25,475 bases of DNA from Saccoglossus kowalevskii (taxonomy: Eukaryota; Hemichordata; Enteropneusta; Harrimaniidae), in NCBI RefSeq assembly GCF_000003605.2, contig NW_003141391.1:1-25475 (forward strand), given 5' to 3'. Both the position numbers and the translations under genes were made by a program. The notes under the pieces were generated by a model, which was not told the origin of the DNA, did not search any database, and worked only from the letters and a program-made list of their open reading frames with translations. Below, piece after piece: positions 1-9,291 of the stretch. Numbering within the stretch: position 1 is the stretch's first letter; every line of letters starts with the position of its first letter.

Positions 1-34
1 AGTGCATATATGGAAGTGAATTGTGCAAGATCGA

Positions 35-1375
35 GGTTTATTGCTATTATATTATACCAACTTCATTTCTGTGGCATTTTCGACACTCTCGGCCTTTTTA
101 CAAAATAAGAAAGAGTCGTTTGCGAATGACGTGTAATGAGCATCGGCTGGTCGACACGGTGATCAGAAGAAATGGGCGCTGGAACCAGTATTTAATCTTT
201 TATCACACACTCGCGCTCAGTACACAGAAACGCACAGAACATCAAGTTTAGATATCATCACAATCAAAGGAAGTTTATTTCTACGACGCAAGAAACTAGC
301 AAATAATTAGAAATTGAATAAACTGAACAAGCTCAACGCTTAATTTACATATGAATAGCTGTGAATAAATTATCATCAGCAGAACATTACCGGCAGCGCG
401 CACTGTGCGCCATTTTTGAAAACATGTGCTGTGGACTTATTATCGTTGTCGAATTTTCTATTTTGTGTTTGTTATGCTGACATTAACTGGTCCACTAAAG
501 ATGCAGTTATGGAACAAAGCAGATGCTGCATGTGTACTTTGATTGTGGGTATTAGAAATAGAAGCGGTGCCAGATTCTGCGGGAGTTGGTCCAGACACTA
601 CTATGCCGGTGTTTTCTGGGGTACGGATAACGTTGTCGGAAACACCCACTTCGATCGCTACGGTAACTTCTCTGTCAGAGGATTTGTTTTTATACCCAAA
701 ACTGCGAGACAGGATACTGGACATTCCTTGACTCTGATTATTTGTGAGTTTGTTGGTGTAAGACCGAACACTAGCTTCGTTTTTATGTGCCGTGAAATAC
801 ATAATGTGTCTGGGTTCAACTCCTGCCGAATCTAACACAGCGCACGCAGTTGCCCTAACATAATGATTTGTATGAATTGTCAACAAATTTGCTGCTATCG
901 AAATCTCTTTCATCATAGATCCCAATTTATTTTCACGAATACCAGACTGTGTCAGTGGGCGTTACATTTACACGAGGCCTCTGAAACAACGCATTTTGCA
1001 ATTTGGACAAATACATTTTGAAATGCTGCAACGGGACAATTTTCGCCGCCGGTAGCATACATTTTAGCCTGTGTTTCGAAATCGTAAAGGTCAATTTCAT
1101 TAAAATTGGCAAAGCGTTTCTTTCTCTCCGTCTGCACGAATTCTTCGGTTTCTGCAAGAAAATCTTGCTCTGACAGCTCCCGAACATGATACTCGGCCAT
1201 GTCTGTTGCAGACAACGAAAATATGTCGCAAAGAATAGCATGCATAAATTGTAGGTTGTACAATTTTTTTTATTTAACCACTGCCAAAATAAAATTTGTA
1301 TATAATATCTTCATGCTATCAATATTACCCCAAAATTTCCCTAAAATGTAAATGCTCTTCCCTTTATTTGTTTAC
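35..1375. repeat. Left arm of a large imperfect inverted repeat
   Basis: This segment is matched in reverse complement by 1540-3372. The match begins at the outer edge (GGTTTATTGCTA at 35-46 against TAGCAATAAACC at 3361-3372) and ends at the inner edge near 1375, where a run ending GTTTAC faces GTAAAC at 1540. The arms contain two copies of a recombinase gene plus its flanks. Relative to the right arm, the left one lacks about 700 bp of coding sequence near 1085, but keeps about 140 bp near 196-340 that the right arm has lost. The arms differ by many substitutions, so this is an old duplication and not a fresh hairpin. Confidence 0.85.
458..1200 (-). pseudogene. Crypton-like tyrosine recombinase gene, core-deleted copy
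   Basis: This is a decayed copy of a tyrosine-recombinase gene of the animal KIAA1958/ZMYM-type (Crypton-derived) family; such proteins cut and join DNA through a catalytic tyrosine. The start is the ATG at 1198-1200 (MAEYHVREL...). About 40 codons later the reading jumps directly to the segment beginning DFETQAK, so the SAM-like core and first-arginine region seen in the right copy are missing. A frameshift near 1020-1050 and a break near 925-935 follow. The C-terminal catalytic part is well kept: NHYVRAT supplies the H-x-x-R pair, and AHKNEASVRSYT supplies the second histidine and the likely nucleophile tyrosine. A Ser/Thr-rich tail runs to the stop at 458. The family call is from motif recognition; exact subfamily is uncertain. 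Confidence 0.7.
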
Positions 1376-1539
1376 GAATTGAACTTCATTCATATTCTGG
1401 GGCCTTATTTGGAACACCATAACTGTGCATTATGCTCTATTTAACCATGGCTTGCATAAATTAAAACAGTCTCCCAACCAATCACAATGATGCATTGATG
1501 GCTGTGATACACTGGTATAATATAATACAAGTTTAATGT
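1376..1539. other. Spacer between the inverted recombinase copies
   Basis: A 164-bp AT-rich stretch separates the inner ends of the two arms. I see no open reading frame, no clear simple repeat and no obvious terminal motif in it. It may be an insertion, or the original sequence in which the inversion breakpoint lay. Confidence 0.5.
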
Positions 1540-3372
1540 GTAAACAAATAAAGGGCATTTAAATATTAGGGAAATTTTGGGGTAATATTGATAGTATGAA
1601 GATATTATACACATATTTTATTCTAGCAGTGGTTAAATAACAAAAATTGTACAACCTACAATTTGTGAATGCGACATTATTTCGTTGTCTGCAACATAAA
1701 CATGGCCGAGTATCATGTCCGGGAGCTACCGGAGCAAGATTTCCTTGCAGAAACCGAAGAATTCGTCCAGACGGAGAGAAAAAAACGCTTTGTTAATGTT
1801 AATGAAATTGACCTTGACATTTAGTTGCTAAAAGACGAGAAAGCAACCACAAAGCAAACAGCGTGGGGAGTAAACATTTTGAAATGTCAGTGACAACTTT
1901 GACATTGTGCCTTTGTTTACAAACAAACCATTGCTGGTTTGACCTCTTGATATAATTTCAAATAAATCGTTCATATCATTTTCCCCAGCATGGCTGATCG
2001 AGAAAAACGAAGATTCAAATTTTGAATTTCTCCCACCTGATGAAATAGCGGCTATATTACGCCGTTTCTACGCCGAAGCTAGAAGCAGAGATGGGGAGCG
2101 GTACTCCAAATCAAGCCTATCGGGAATGCGTGCAGCCATCAATCGATACCTCAACTCGCCACAATACCACCGAAATATCAATATAATCCACGACACAGAG
2201 TTCAAATCTTTCCTGCGTTAATAAAGAGATCAAGGCAGACTGACTGGATAAAATTTGTCATAAAACCCCAATTACCACCTTCGACTTGAGAAAGTTAAAG
2301 TCTAGTGGGGTGATGTCAACTAGCGACCCGCTGAGTCTGTTACGTAAAATTTGGTTTGATTTGACCTTTCATTTTGGCCGCAAGGGTCGGGAGGGATTTC
2401 GAAGTTTGACAAAATATAGCTATCGCATCCAAGACAGCTACAACGAAACCCGGTATGTGGAATGTACATATTCTGAAAAAACCAAAACTCACCCTGAAGA
2501 CGATTTCGAAACACAGGCTAAAATGTATGCTACCGGCAGCGAAAATTGTCACGTTGCAGCATTTCAAAATGCATTTGTCCAAATTGCACGAGCAAAATGC
2601 GTTGTTTCAGAGGCCCCGTGTAAATGTTACACCCACTGACACAGTCTGGTATTATAATTCACCCCTTGGTGAAAATAAATCGGGATCTATGATGAAAGAG
2701 ATTTCGATAGCAGCAAATTTGTTGACAATTCATACAAATCATTATGTTAGGGCATAAAAACGAAGCTAGTGTTCGGTCTTACACCAACAAACTCACAAAT
2801 AATCAGAGTCAAGGAATGTCCAGTATCCTGTCTCGCAGTTTGGGTTATAAAAACAAATCCTATGATAAAAAAGTGACCGTAGCAACCGAAGCGGGTGTTT
2901 CCGACAACGTCATCTGTACCCCAGAGAACACCGGCATAGTAGCGTCTTGACCAACTGCCGCAGAATCTGGCACCGCTTCTATTTCTAATATCCACAATCA
3001 AAGTACACATGCAGCATCTGCTTTGTTTCATAACTGCACCTTTAGTGGACCAATTAATGTCAACATAACAAACACAAAATAGAAAATTCGACAACGATAA
3101 TAAGTCCACAGCACATGTTTTTAAAAATGGCGCACAGTGCACGCTGCCTGTAATTTCTGCTGATGATAATTTATTCACAGTTATTCATATGTAAATTTAG
3201 CATATGTAAATTTACTGGTTCCAGGGCCCATTTCATCTAATCACCGTGTCGACCAGTATGCAGCAGATGCCCATTACACGTCGTTCGAAAACTACTCTTT
3301 CTTATTTTGTAAAAAGGTCGAGAGTGCCGAAAATGCTACAGAAATGAAGTTGATATATAATAGCAATAAACC
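1540..3372. repeat. Right arm of a large imperfect inverted repeat
   Basis: This is the reverse-complement partner of 35-1375. It is longer because it still holds the recombinase core region (about 1825-2500) that the left arm has lost. It has its own losses: 63 bp at about 2755, and about 140 bp near 3210. Outside the gene the arm ends match base for base over short runs with scattered differences. Confidence 0.85.
1702..3082 (+). pseudogene. Crypton-like tyrosine recombinase gene, core-containing copy
   Basis: This is the more complete of the two copies and shares the start ATG context (1702-1704, MAEYHVREL...). An in-frame stop follows at about 1822. A possible intron ends in a pyrimidine-rich acceptor (TTTTCCCCAG, 1988). 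From 1989 to 2221 the frame is open and encodes a core-binding-like helical segment (WLIEKNEDSNFEFLPPDEIA...). The catalytic half resumes at about 2286 with DPLSLLRKIWFDL and HFGRKGREGFR, whose arginine is the likely first catalytic Arg. A frameshift near 2565 is shared with the left copy. A 63-bp in-frame loss at about 2755 then removes the segment between NHYVRA and HKNEASVRSYT, and a TGA lies at 2948-2950. The copy cannot make a whole recombinase. Confidence 0.72.
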
Positions 3373-3854
3373 ACCGTCGGAGTCGGGTATAACACTCGAT
3401 ATAGTAGATTCTATATGCGTTTACAAATAAGACAATAAATAATTAATGAGCCTTCTGCAAACCCCTTGGACATTTCGCAAAGTTTAAAAATATAAGTTTT
3501 TTTGCTCAGAAAAATTTGTTACTTAATAAAATGTATGGAATCAGGAGCAACAAAGTTACAATTTAAATAACGCCAATCGACAAAATTGGTAATACGTACA
3601 ACGTTATTTATAATAACGATCATCCGATCATTGATAATACAAACCCTGTGTGTAATAAGGATCAACTCCATTTCTAATTTGTCTCCTCTTTCTGTGGGGT
3701 CAATATTTCCCAGTGTATATGGTATGTAGTATAGGTTATTTAAATATTTAGAGGCGAGCGCAATTTTCGAACTCGCAATTAAATTCAATTTAATTCAAAA
3801 CTAAACTAAACAGTTTGAATATTGCTAGATAACTGAAACATTCAATAGTTTCTT

Positions 3855-4040
3855 TTGAACAATTTTGTCAATGTTACGCAGATGATGTTAATTGTCATTA
3901 GTGTTACTTGTTTAATGTGTGGACTGTTTATTTCTAACAGAATAAAGGGTGACTTAGAACATGTGTATAATGATATCATGCCATCACTTTGTTTACTTAA
4001 TTTAGAGGTCAAAGGCCAAAAATCGTATTGGGATTCTTAA
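3855..4040 (+). pseudogene. Possible non-LTR reverse transcriptase fragment
   Basis: In the frame starting at 3857 a short stretch reads QFCQCYADDV, which resembles the YADD catalytic box of LINE-type reverse transcriptases, and it stops within five codons. In the frame starting at 3855, slightly downstream, the reading ISNRIKGDLEHVYN followed by LLNLE resembles the segment that follows the catalytic box in such enzymes. Taken together this looks like a small frameshifted relic of the palm-to-thumb region. It lies on the opposite strand to the endonuclease and ORF1 relic at 5585-7620, so it need not be the same element. The stretch is short and chance resemblance is possible. Confidence 0.35.
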
Positions 4041-4098
4041 ATACTTGTCTCAAACATGTAAGTTTACTGCCTGACTGGAATGCTGTAGAACGTTTTAC

Positions 4099-4099
<1 letters not shown>

Positions 4100-4130
<31 letters not shown>
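4100..4130. repeat. (TA)n microsatellite
   Basis: About 15 consecutive TA dinucleotides. It has no link to a gene and is likely to vary in length between individuals. Confidence 0.9.
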
Positions 4131-4133
<3 letters not shown>

Positions 4134-4894
4134 AGTTTTTCTATGACTACATAATGAATTAGCAAGGTCCGTCACGCCGCTCTCAATACCTGGTTACATT
4201 TCCGGGATAAGGGCATAAAGGTCAACATCATAGTAATGTGTTTCTGTATATTCAGTTTATAACTATATGGAGGTATCGAATAACTTCAAACATGTCTCAC
4301 AAGTTTCTGTGTTTTTATTTCTGCGACAAAAATGGGACTGTCAATGTTTTCACAATAAACCAGAAACGGCAATAAACAACACAATTTTTCATGGGATGCT
4401 CCGATACTTAGTTACACATTAAGGTCAAATCTCAGAATCACAATATAGCTGTATACATGTATAAACAATATACCCATAAATGAAATTAGCTGCCACCTAC
4501 AAAAATCAGTTTATTAGACATGTGCATAATTAATGAGTTTACATGACCACTCTATCTAAATCTCCCTCTCTATGTGGAGAATTTCCAGGTGTTGTTAAAT
4601 ACATTTCTGCACTGACCTTAGAAATAGATATGCAGATACCTATTGAGATCACATTTATTCTGAGCAAATAGTTCGCTAAGGTTATCCATTGTAAGAATCA
4701 CATTTATTTATTAATAATTACCCATAAAAACAAGGCTGACATTCATTTTTGTAACAGTATGTCATCTATATTGTACGATAAATAACTTAAATTTAATTGT
4801 ATTGTGCTTGGTGGAATCTGATGTTCGTAGTTTTCTTTCAAATTTGAACGAATCCCACCAAAGTTCTTGCTTGAATGTTGTGCTTTCATACTAT

Positions 4895-5012
4895 AATCCA
4901 GCAATCAAGCCGCATATGTGCCACCTAATATCTATCAGTCCTAGACTTTGTCACCAACTACAACAACCAGTAGGTGCTGAGTGTACTTATGCTGTATGAT
5001 ATTTAGTAGAGG
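4895..5012 (+). repeat. Diverged copy of a dispersed repeat, 5' part
   Basis: This stretch aligns by eye with 10285-10403 and 12506-12624 (shared words include GCCACCTAATA, CCTAGACTTTGTCACCAACTA and CAGTAGGTGCTGAGTGTACT). It differs from them at several positions, while those two are almost identical to each other. The downstream continuation of the repeat is found again only at 7722, so 5013-7721 interrupts it. Confidence 0.75.
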
Positions 5013-5584
5013 AAGAATTTCTAAAGCTAAATTAGATACTGCAATCACAAATAATGTGAGCCTCCCAAAATGTCAGAATGGGGTATAGACCAACAATCAT
5101 TAGATATACTAAATGAAGTTTTCTGTGGTTTAGGTCTCTATCACACCTTTATGTGGACAGTCAAAGTGCCTTCACTTTCAGACACAAGCCATGTGCATCT
5201 GATGGCCGGCCCACTGGAAAAATTTAACTGATAAATATCAGTATAAAGAAAAAACCCACAACGTGTCAATCTAAGTGTCATCTAATCATCTACCTTATGT
5301 GATCCCCACAACTGTACCAGTGACAATGTACACCAGTCTCACCTTCCAATATGCAATGCCATACATAACTCAGTCCCTCATTATGTGGAGTGCATGCCTC
5401 CAATATTACAGTGACTTAATTTCTTGGGGTCAAAATTCGGGTTTGCCTATTATGATATAAACACAAAAATAGATGATGTCAGTCAATCAGAAAATCAGAT
5501 ATTTTTGCGTTTATATCATAATTGGCAATGAAGTATGATATTGCATCAGCACAAATGAACTGGCAATTTCCCTACAATTTTTTT

Positions 5585-6660
5585 CTATTTGTAATGGTCA
5601 AATATTTCACCCAGTACATGTATGGCTTGGTCGTGATTATTCAGTGTGATATATTCAGAGGCTTGTGCAAGCTGTTGTTGCGTGAACTCATCATTCATAC
5701 GACTAATGAATAATTCAAGTCCCGAGATTTTCCAGTTGAAACGGCACCTGGGTGTAGTTTTCATTACACTTCCCGGTTTATTTTGGGGCGAGTTAGTATG
5801 AGTGAGTTTAAATTTAAGACAGATTGGAAGATGGTCAGATGCATCCAAAGTAATAATAAACATGTCGTCAACAATATGAAACAACTCTGAAGATAAAATG
5901 CCATAGTCAACAACACTGACGCCATTGTTAGCGTAACACGTGAAATCACCGCTTTTATCCCCAGGAAAACGACCGTTCGCAATATGTCATTCTAATTTCT
6001 TACATAGATCTAAAAGTTATTTTCCATATGAATTAACACATTTGTCTTTTGAATTTCTATGCCAATCCAAGACATCAGTTTGATAACCAGGCTGTAGAAA
6101 AGAATCATTATCCTGTACAATAAAATCGGGCATATTTCCTGTGCGGGCGTTAAAATCACCAACAATAATTAAATTAAATTCATCTAGACTAGAATATGCA
6201 TCAATTAAAAATAATTCTAATTGTTCAATACCATTAAGAGAGTTCAACACGTACGTCTGGGAGTTTTCTGGCGGTATATACACAGCTGCTAACAGAATAT
6301 CTGTGTCTGAACCAAAAACAATTTTGTCTAGAATAATTGAAACTACATTTTTGGATTTCTCGAAGACTCGCTTTACATGGGGAGCTATATAGTCGGCAAC
6401 AAATATACATACCCCGCCAGAATATCGACCAAAACGACTGCGTTTAACATTAAATGTTGAAAAACATTTGTACATGGGGATAGCATTTTCAAACTCGCTC
6501 TCCGATATTGCCCATGTTTCGTTTAAACACACAATCGGATAAGTGTTGATTAACGACATGATATCAATGTTGCCGAGCTGTTTCGTCAATCCTTGACAAT
6601 TCCATGAAAATATTGACAGTGGCTTGTCACTCTGTCGGGGCCGGCCGTTCCCCTAGCTTT
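5585..6660 (-). pseudogene. Non-LTR retrotransposon ORF2, endonuclease part only
   Basis: This encodes the apurinic-type endonuclease that nicks target DNA for LINE insertion. The reading enters from about 6660 (IFSWNCQGLTKQ) and is open to 6017. LNETW (the metal-binding glutamate), SGGVCIFVADYIAPH, AAVYIPP and IIVGDFNART (the Asp/Asn pair) are all visible. After a shift the domain ends in another frame at about 5820-5845 with DASDHLP, containing the catalytic Ser-Asp-His. The linker that normally leads into reverse transcriptase stops at 5585, and no reverse-transcriptase motif follows on this strand. All endonuclease residues can still be seen, but at least one frameshift or stop lies between the two parts near 5900-6017. 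It lies downstream of ORF1 in the usual order. Confidence 0.8.
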
Positions 6661-6813
6661 GTGGTTGGTTAATGCTTATTAACTCTTTGACGACGTTTAA
6701 CTCGTCGTCATAGATATAAACGCGTTTACCCAACTCCGAATTTACAATAAGATTATCAAACCTGGGTCTAACTTTTGCGGGGCTATCACAAGCTAGAATT
6801 TGACGTCTCTTTG

Positions 6814-7596
6814 CTAGTAATTTACTGGGAATTCCTCTAATTCTTGGAGAGAAGTCTTGAAATTAAAGGCATTACGTAGGACATGATCTTTGTCATTGAA
6901 AAAAGTGAATCTTGCAATGATTGGACGTCCAGCACGAGAGAACGGGGTTCCGGCAAGTCTGTGCACACGTTCAAATATAACTTCCTTGACTATGCCAAGT
7001 TTATCCCTAATCAAATCTTTGACTATATCCTCAGTCGTATCCCAATCTTCAGACGAATTCTTTTGTTCTATTCCACGGAATATGAGATTACACCTACGGT
7101 CCCTATTATCTTTGTCATCATTTTGTTCCCGCATAGTTATCACTTCGCCCATCAATTCAGACAATTCTTTCTTACATAGTTTCAATTCATTTTTATATTC
7201 TTCAATCCCTGCTTCAACTTCGTCGATTCTCTTTGCGCTTGAGATAGTAGTTACTTGAATTTCATGTAGGGTGTCTTCAATATTGTCCATTCGGTTCTCA
7301 ATAGCAGTAAATCGGGTTCTCAAATCTTTTGCTATGTCGGCTAAAGAGCTCAGTATCGCGTCGATATCTTTTCTTGGCAATTTTTGGGAACGGGTGTTAG
7401 GACCAGGGCCTGGGTTGGATTCGACGTTTCCGCTCATAAATAACAACATTAGTATTAGGTGAATACACTTGAATAGTATGCGATGTTCGTTGATATGCAA
7501 ATGAAGAAGTAGAACAAAAGGACTCCATGATGTTTTTTGACTCACACCAGAGAAACAACCGATTCTGGATCTGTAAGCTTCTAACGTAATTCCCAT
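6814..7596 (-). CDS. Non-LTR retrotransposon ORF1 protein with 2A-like motif
   Basis: This 260-residue frame is fully open from the ATG at 7596. Residues 23-54 are hydrophobic and end in SGNVESNPGP (55-64), which resembles the 2A ribosome-skipping motif reported at the N-terminus of ORF1 in some APE-type retrotransposons; the usual aspartate position is asparagine here. Residues about 75-160 have the heptad, Glu/Lys-rich look of a coiled coil. Residues about 165-255 (RRCNLIFRGI, IFERVHRL, RPIIARFTFFNDKDHVLRNA) match the RRM-like nucleic-acid chaperone domain of LINE ORF1 proteins. The protein would coat the element RNA. The frame probably loses its native C-terminus, since it ends shortly after the domain. 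ORF2 relics follow on the same strand. Confidence 0.8.
   Translation of the reverse strand: MGITLEAYRSRIGCFSGVSQKTSWSPFVLLLHLHINEHRILFKCIHLILMLLFMSGNVESNPGPGPNTRSQKLPRKDIDAILSSLADIAKDLRTRFTAIENRMDNIEDTLHEIQVTTISSAKRIDEVEAGIEEYKNELKLCKKELSELMGEVITMREQNDDKDNRDRRCNLIFRGIEQKNSSEDWDTTEDIVKDLIRDKLGIVKEVIFERVHRLAGTPFSRAGRPIIARFTFFNDKDHVLRNAFNFKTSLQELEEFPVNY
7405..7434 (-). other. 2A-like motif coding segment
   Basis: This segment encodes SGNVESNPGP after a run of hydrophobic residues. In known 2A sequences the ribosome skips bond formation between the last Gly and Pro. Here the Asn in place of the conserved Asp would be expected to weaken or abolish skipping. Uncleaved 2A-like N-termini have been described as acting like signal peptides; whether that holds here is inference. 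Confidence 0.6.
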
Positions 7597-7721
7597 TGTT
7601 TCATATAACCGACAGATAGCTAAAGAGATTACTTACAAATAACCGTACAAAGTTTTAGGATAAACCAGTAAATCGTAGATAATAATGGAGCTGACAGGAG
7701 ACAGTGATCAACGCATAACGC

Positions 7722-8185
7722 CCTCTATGAAACTATAGAAAACACTTTCACCTGGCAGTTATAGCTTTATATGGTTTCTTGTTTGAACATGAAAATGAAA
7801 ACAATGAGTGATAAAAAACCACATACAAAAGTGGAAACATATAAAATACCTTCCTATTTTTATGTAACAAATACATTTATGACAAGTAAAAATTACATCA
7901 CTGCATCAGAAATTTAACAGCAATGGGCACGAAAGTGTCTCAACATTGATATTCGGTTGAGATTTTGCTCAAAATATTTTAAAAGATCATTAATATTTCT
8001 ATAACAAATAACTGTTAACTGGACGCCAGAATCTGTGGTTCTAACAGAAACATATTGGTGCAATGAATTGTTTTTTCAGGATGCACCTGTGCATTAAAAC
8101 CCAGTCAGCATATGGATAATATTATATCAACTATTGTCTATGACTGTATACAATGGTTTGTTTGGCATTTCTAATGTGATGTAGA
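7722..8185 (+). repeat. Diverged copy of a dispersed repeat, 3' part
   Basis: This aligns by eye with 10505-10915 and 12726-13136 (shared words include CCACATACAAAAGTGGAAAC, CGAAAGTGTCTCAACATTGA and TGCAATGAATTG), with many small differences. It continues the repeat begun at 4895-5012 after a 2.7-kb interruption holding the retroelement. No protein is encoded convincingly. The sequence does not continue to match the tandem copies beyond about 8185. Confidence 0.75.
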
Positions 8186-9291
8186 GCCTTATTTCACTCC
8201 ATGTGTATAATTAGCAAAATTAGATTCATGATTTTAAGAGAATAATTCTAAATTGTATGATGGAATTAAACAAGTATATTGAAATTAAAGGACGCCGTAT
8301 TATTGTCTATTATTGCACGATAAAAGGGCAAGCACAGTGATGTGTGCAATATTGGGCAAGACATGTTTATCACGTATTAATTGGCATTGCGAGATTCTTT
8401 ACATCAAATGTAGTACTATAGACTGTATAAAAGTAAAATATACATCCAGCAATGGCTTTAGATGAAAACAGGTATGTGTGTATTACTGTTACGTGTAGAA
8501 GACCATGAACAAAGGATATGCGAACATAGGCAGGCAATTGAAATTACCTGGATATCTTAACCTGAACAGAAAATTGTGCGTTTGCTGTTTGATGCTACCC
8601 ATACGGGGAAAACAAAGAATGTTAACTGATCGAACACTTTCAATATTATGCTCGTTGACTTACCTGCACGTAATGCAGTGTCAAAGCAGTGCATCGACCC
8701 TAAACGCTGCCCTGTTATCGTTGGGCAGTGCTCTAGGAATTCCCTGTCAACATCTCTCGTGGCGATAACATTCATAAGGTCAGCAAAGACATCAGAAAGT
8801 AATTACTTGACAGGGTTCAATAGTCTGTTACTAAATATGTGGTCAGCTTAAAACAATAACCTGTATAACCATGGAATCAAACAGTCAGACAAGGCGACAT
8901 TTGACAATACGCATGTGCAGGTACGCCATTTTATCTATGATGAGTTACAAATAAATAATTGTAATGTTAAAATAAAACATGCAGATTTTACTAAAGGAGC
9001 TCGCATATTTCCGCAATCTGTTAATGCGATGTTTGACAAACAAAAGCTCAAACGTGTCTTGAAATAAGTGAAACATGAAAACACTGTTAGCAGATGCAAT
9101 AAACACAATTATCATGTTGATAATCCTGAAAAATATTGATTTAAATATATAATTCGGGTGATTTGTATGGTCATGTATTACCAAATTTCTGTACTAAAAT
9201 GCGTATTGTCAATTACATTTATTTGATTTCATGTTGATTGCAATCATTATTCTACATGCATTAATTATAAATGGGCGGTGTAATTGATTAT
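8186..9291. other. AT-rich region, no convincing gene
   Basis: I see no recognisable protein, RNA or repeat here except a short minus-strand open stretch (about 8664-8800) that ends exactly at a strong splice-donor-like CAG|GTAAGT. I do not recognise the peptide and no acceptor is convincing, so it is left as an observation. Confidence 0.4.

Larger units (their letters stand above)
3373..5584. other. AT-rich region with no convincing gene
   Basis: Short open frames occur here but look like chance readings of AT-rich DNA. Recognisable items are listed separately: a possible reverse-transcriptase fragment (3855-4040), a TA microsatellite (4100-4130) and a dispersed-repeat piece (4895-5012). 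I see nothing further in 3373-3850 or 5013-5584. Confidence 0.5.

Noticed and set aside
416-835. Plus-strand 139-residue frame as a gene
   Set aside because: It is the antisense of the recombinase C-terminus, which has clear catalytic motifs on the minus strand.
35-3372. The two arms as terminal inverted repeats of one DNA transposon
   Set aside because: The arms contain the gene itself in two orientations and the spacer is only 164 bp without coding sequence, so they are two copies of one element and not its termini.
3855-7596. Twin-priming inversion of a single LINE (reverse transcriptase on plus, ORF1/endonuclease on minus)
   Set aside because: In twin priming the inverted 5' part should lie upstream of the forward 3' part. 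Here the order is the reverse, and the reverse-transcriptase relic is itself uncertain.
8505-8851. Ankyrin-like or other known domain in the overlapping frames here
   Set aside because: I tried to match the peptides to common repeat domains and none fitted.
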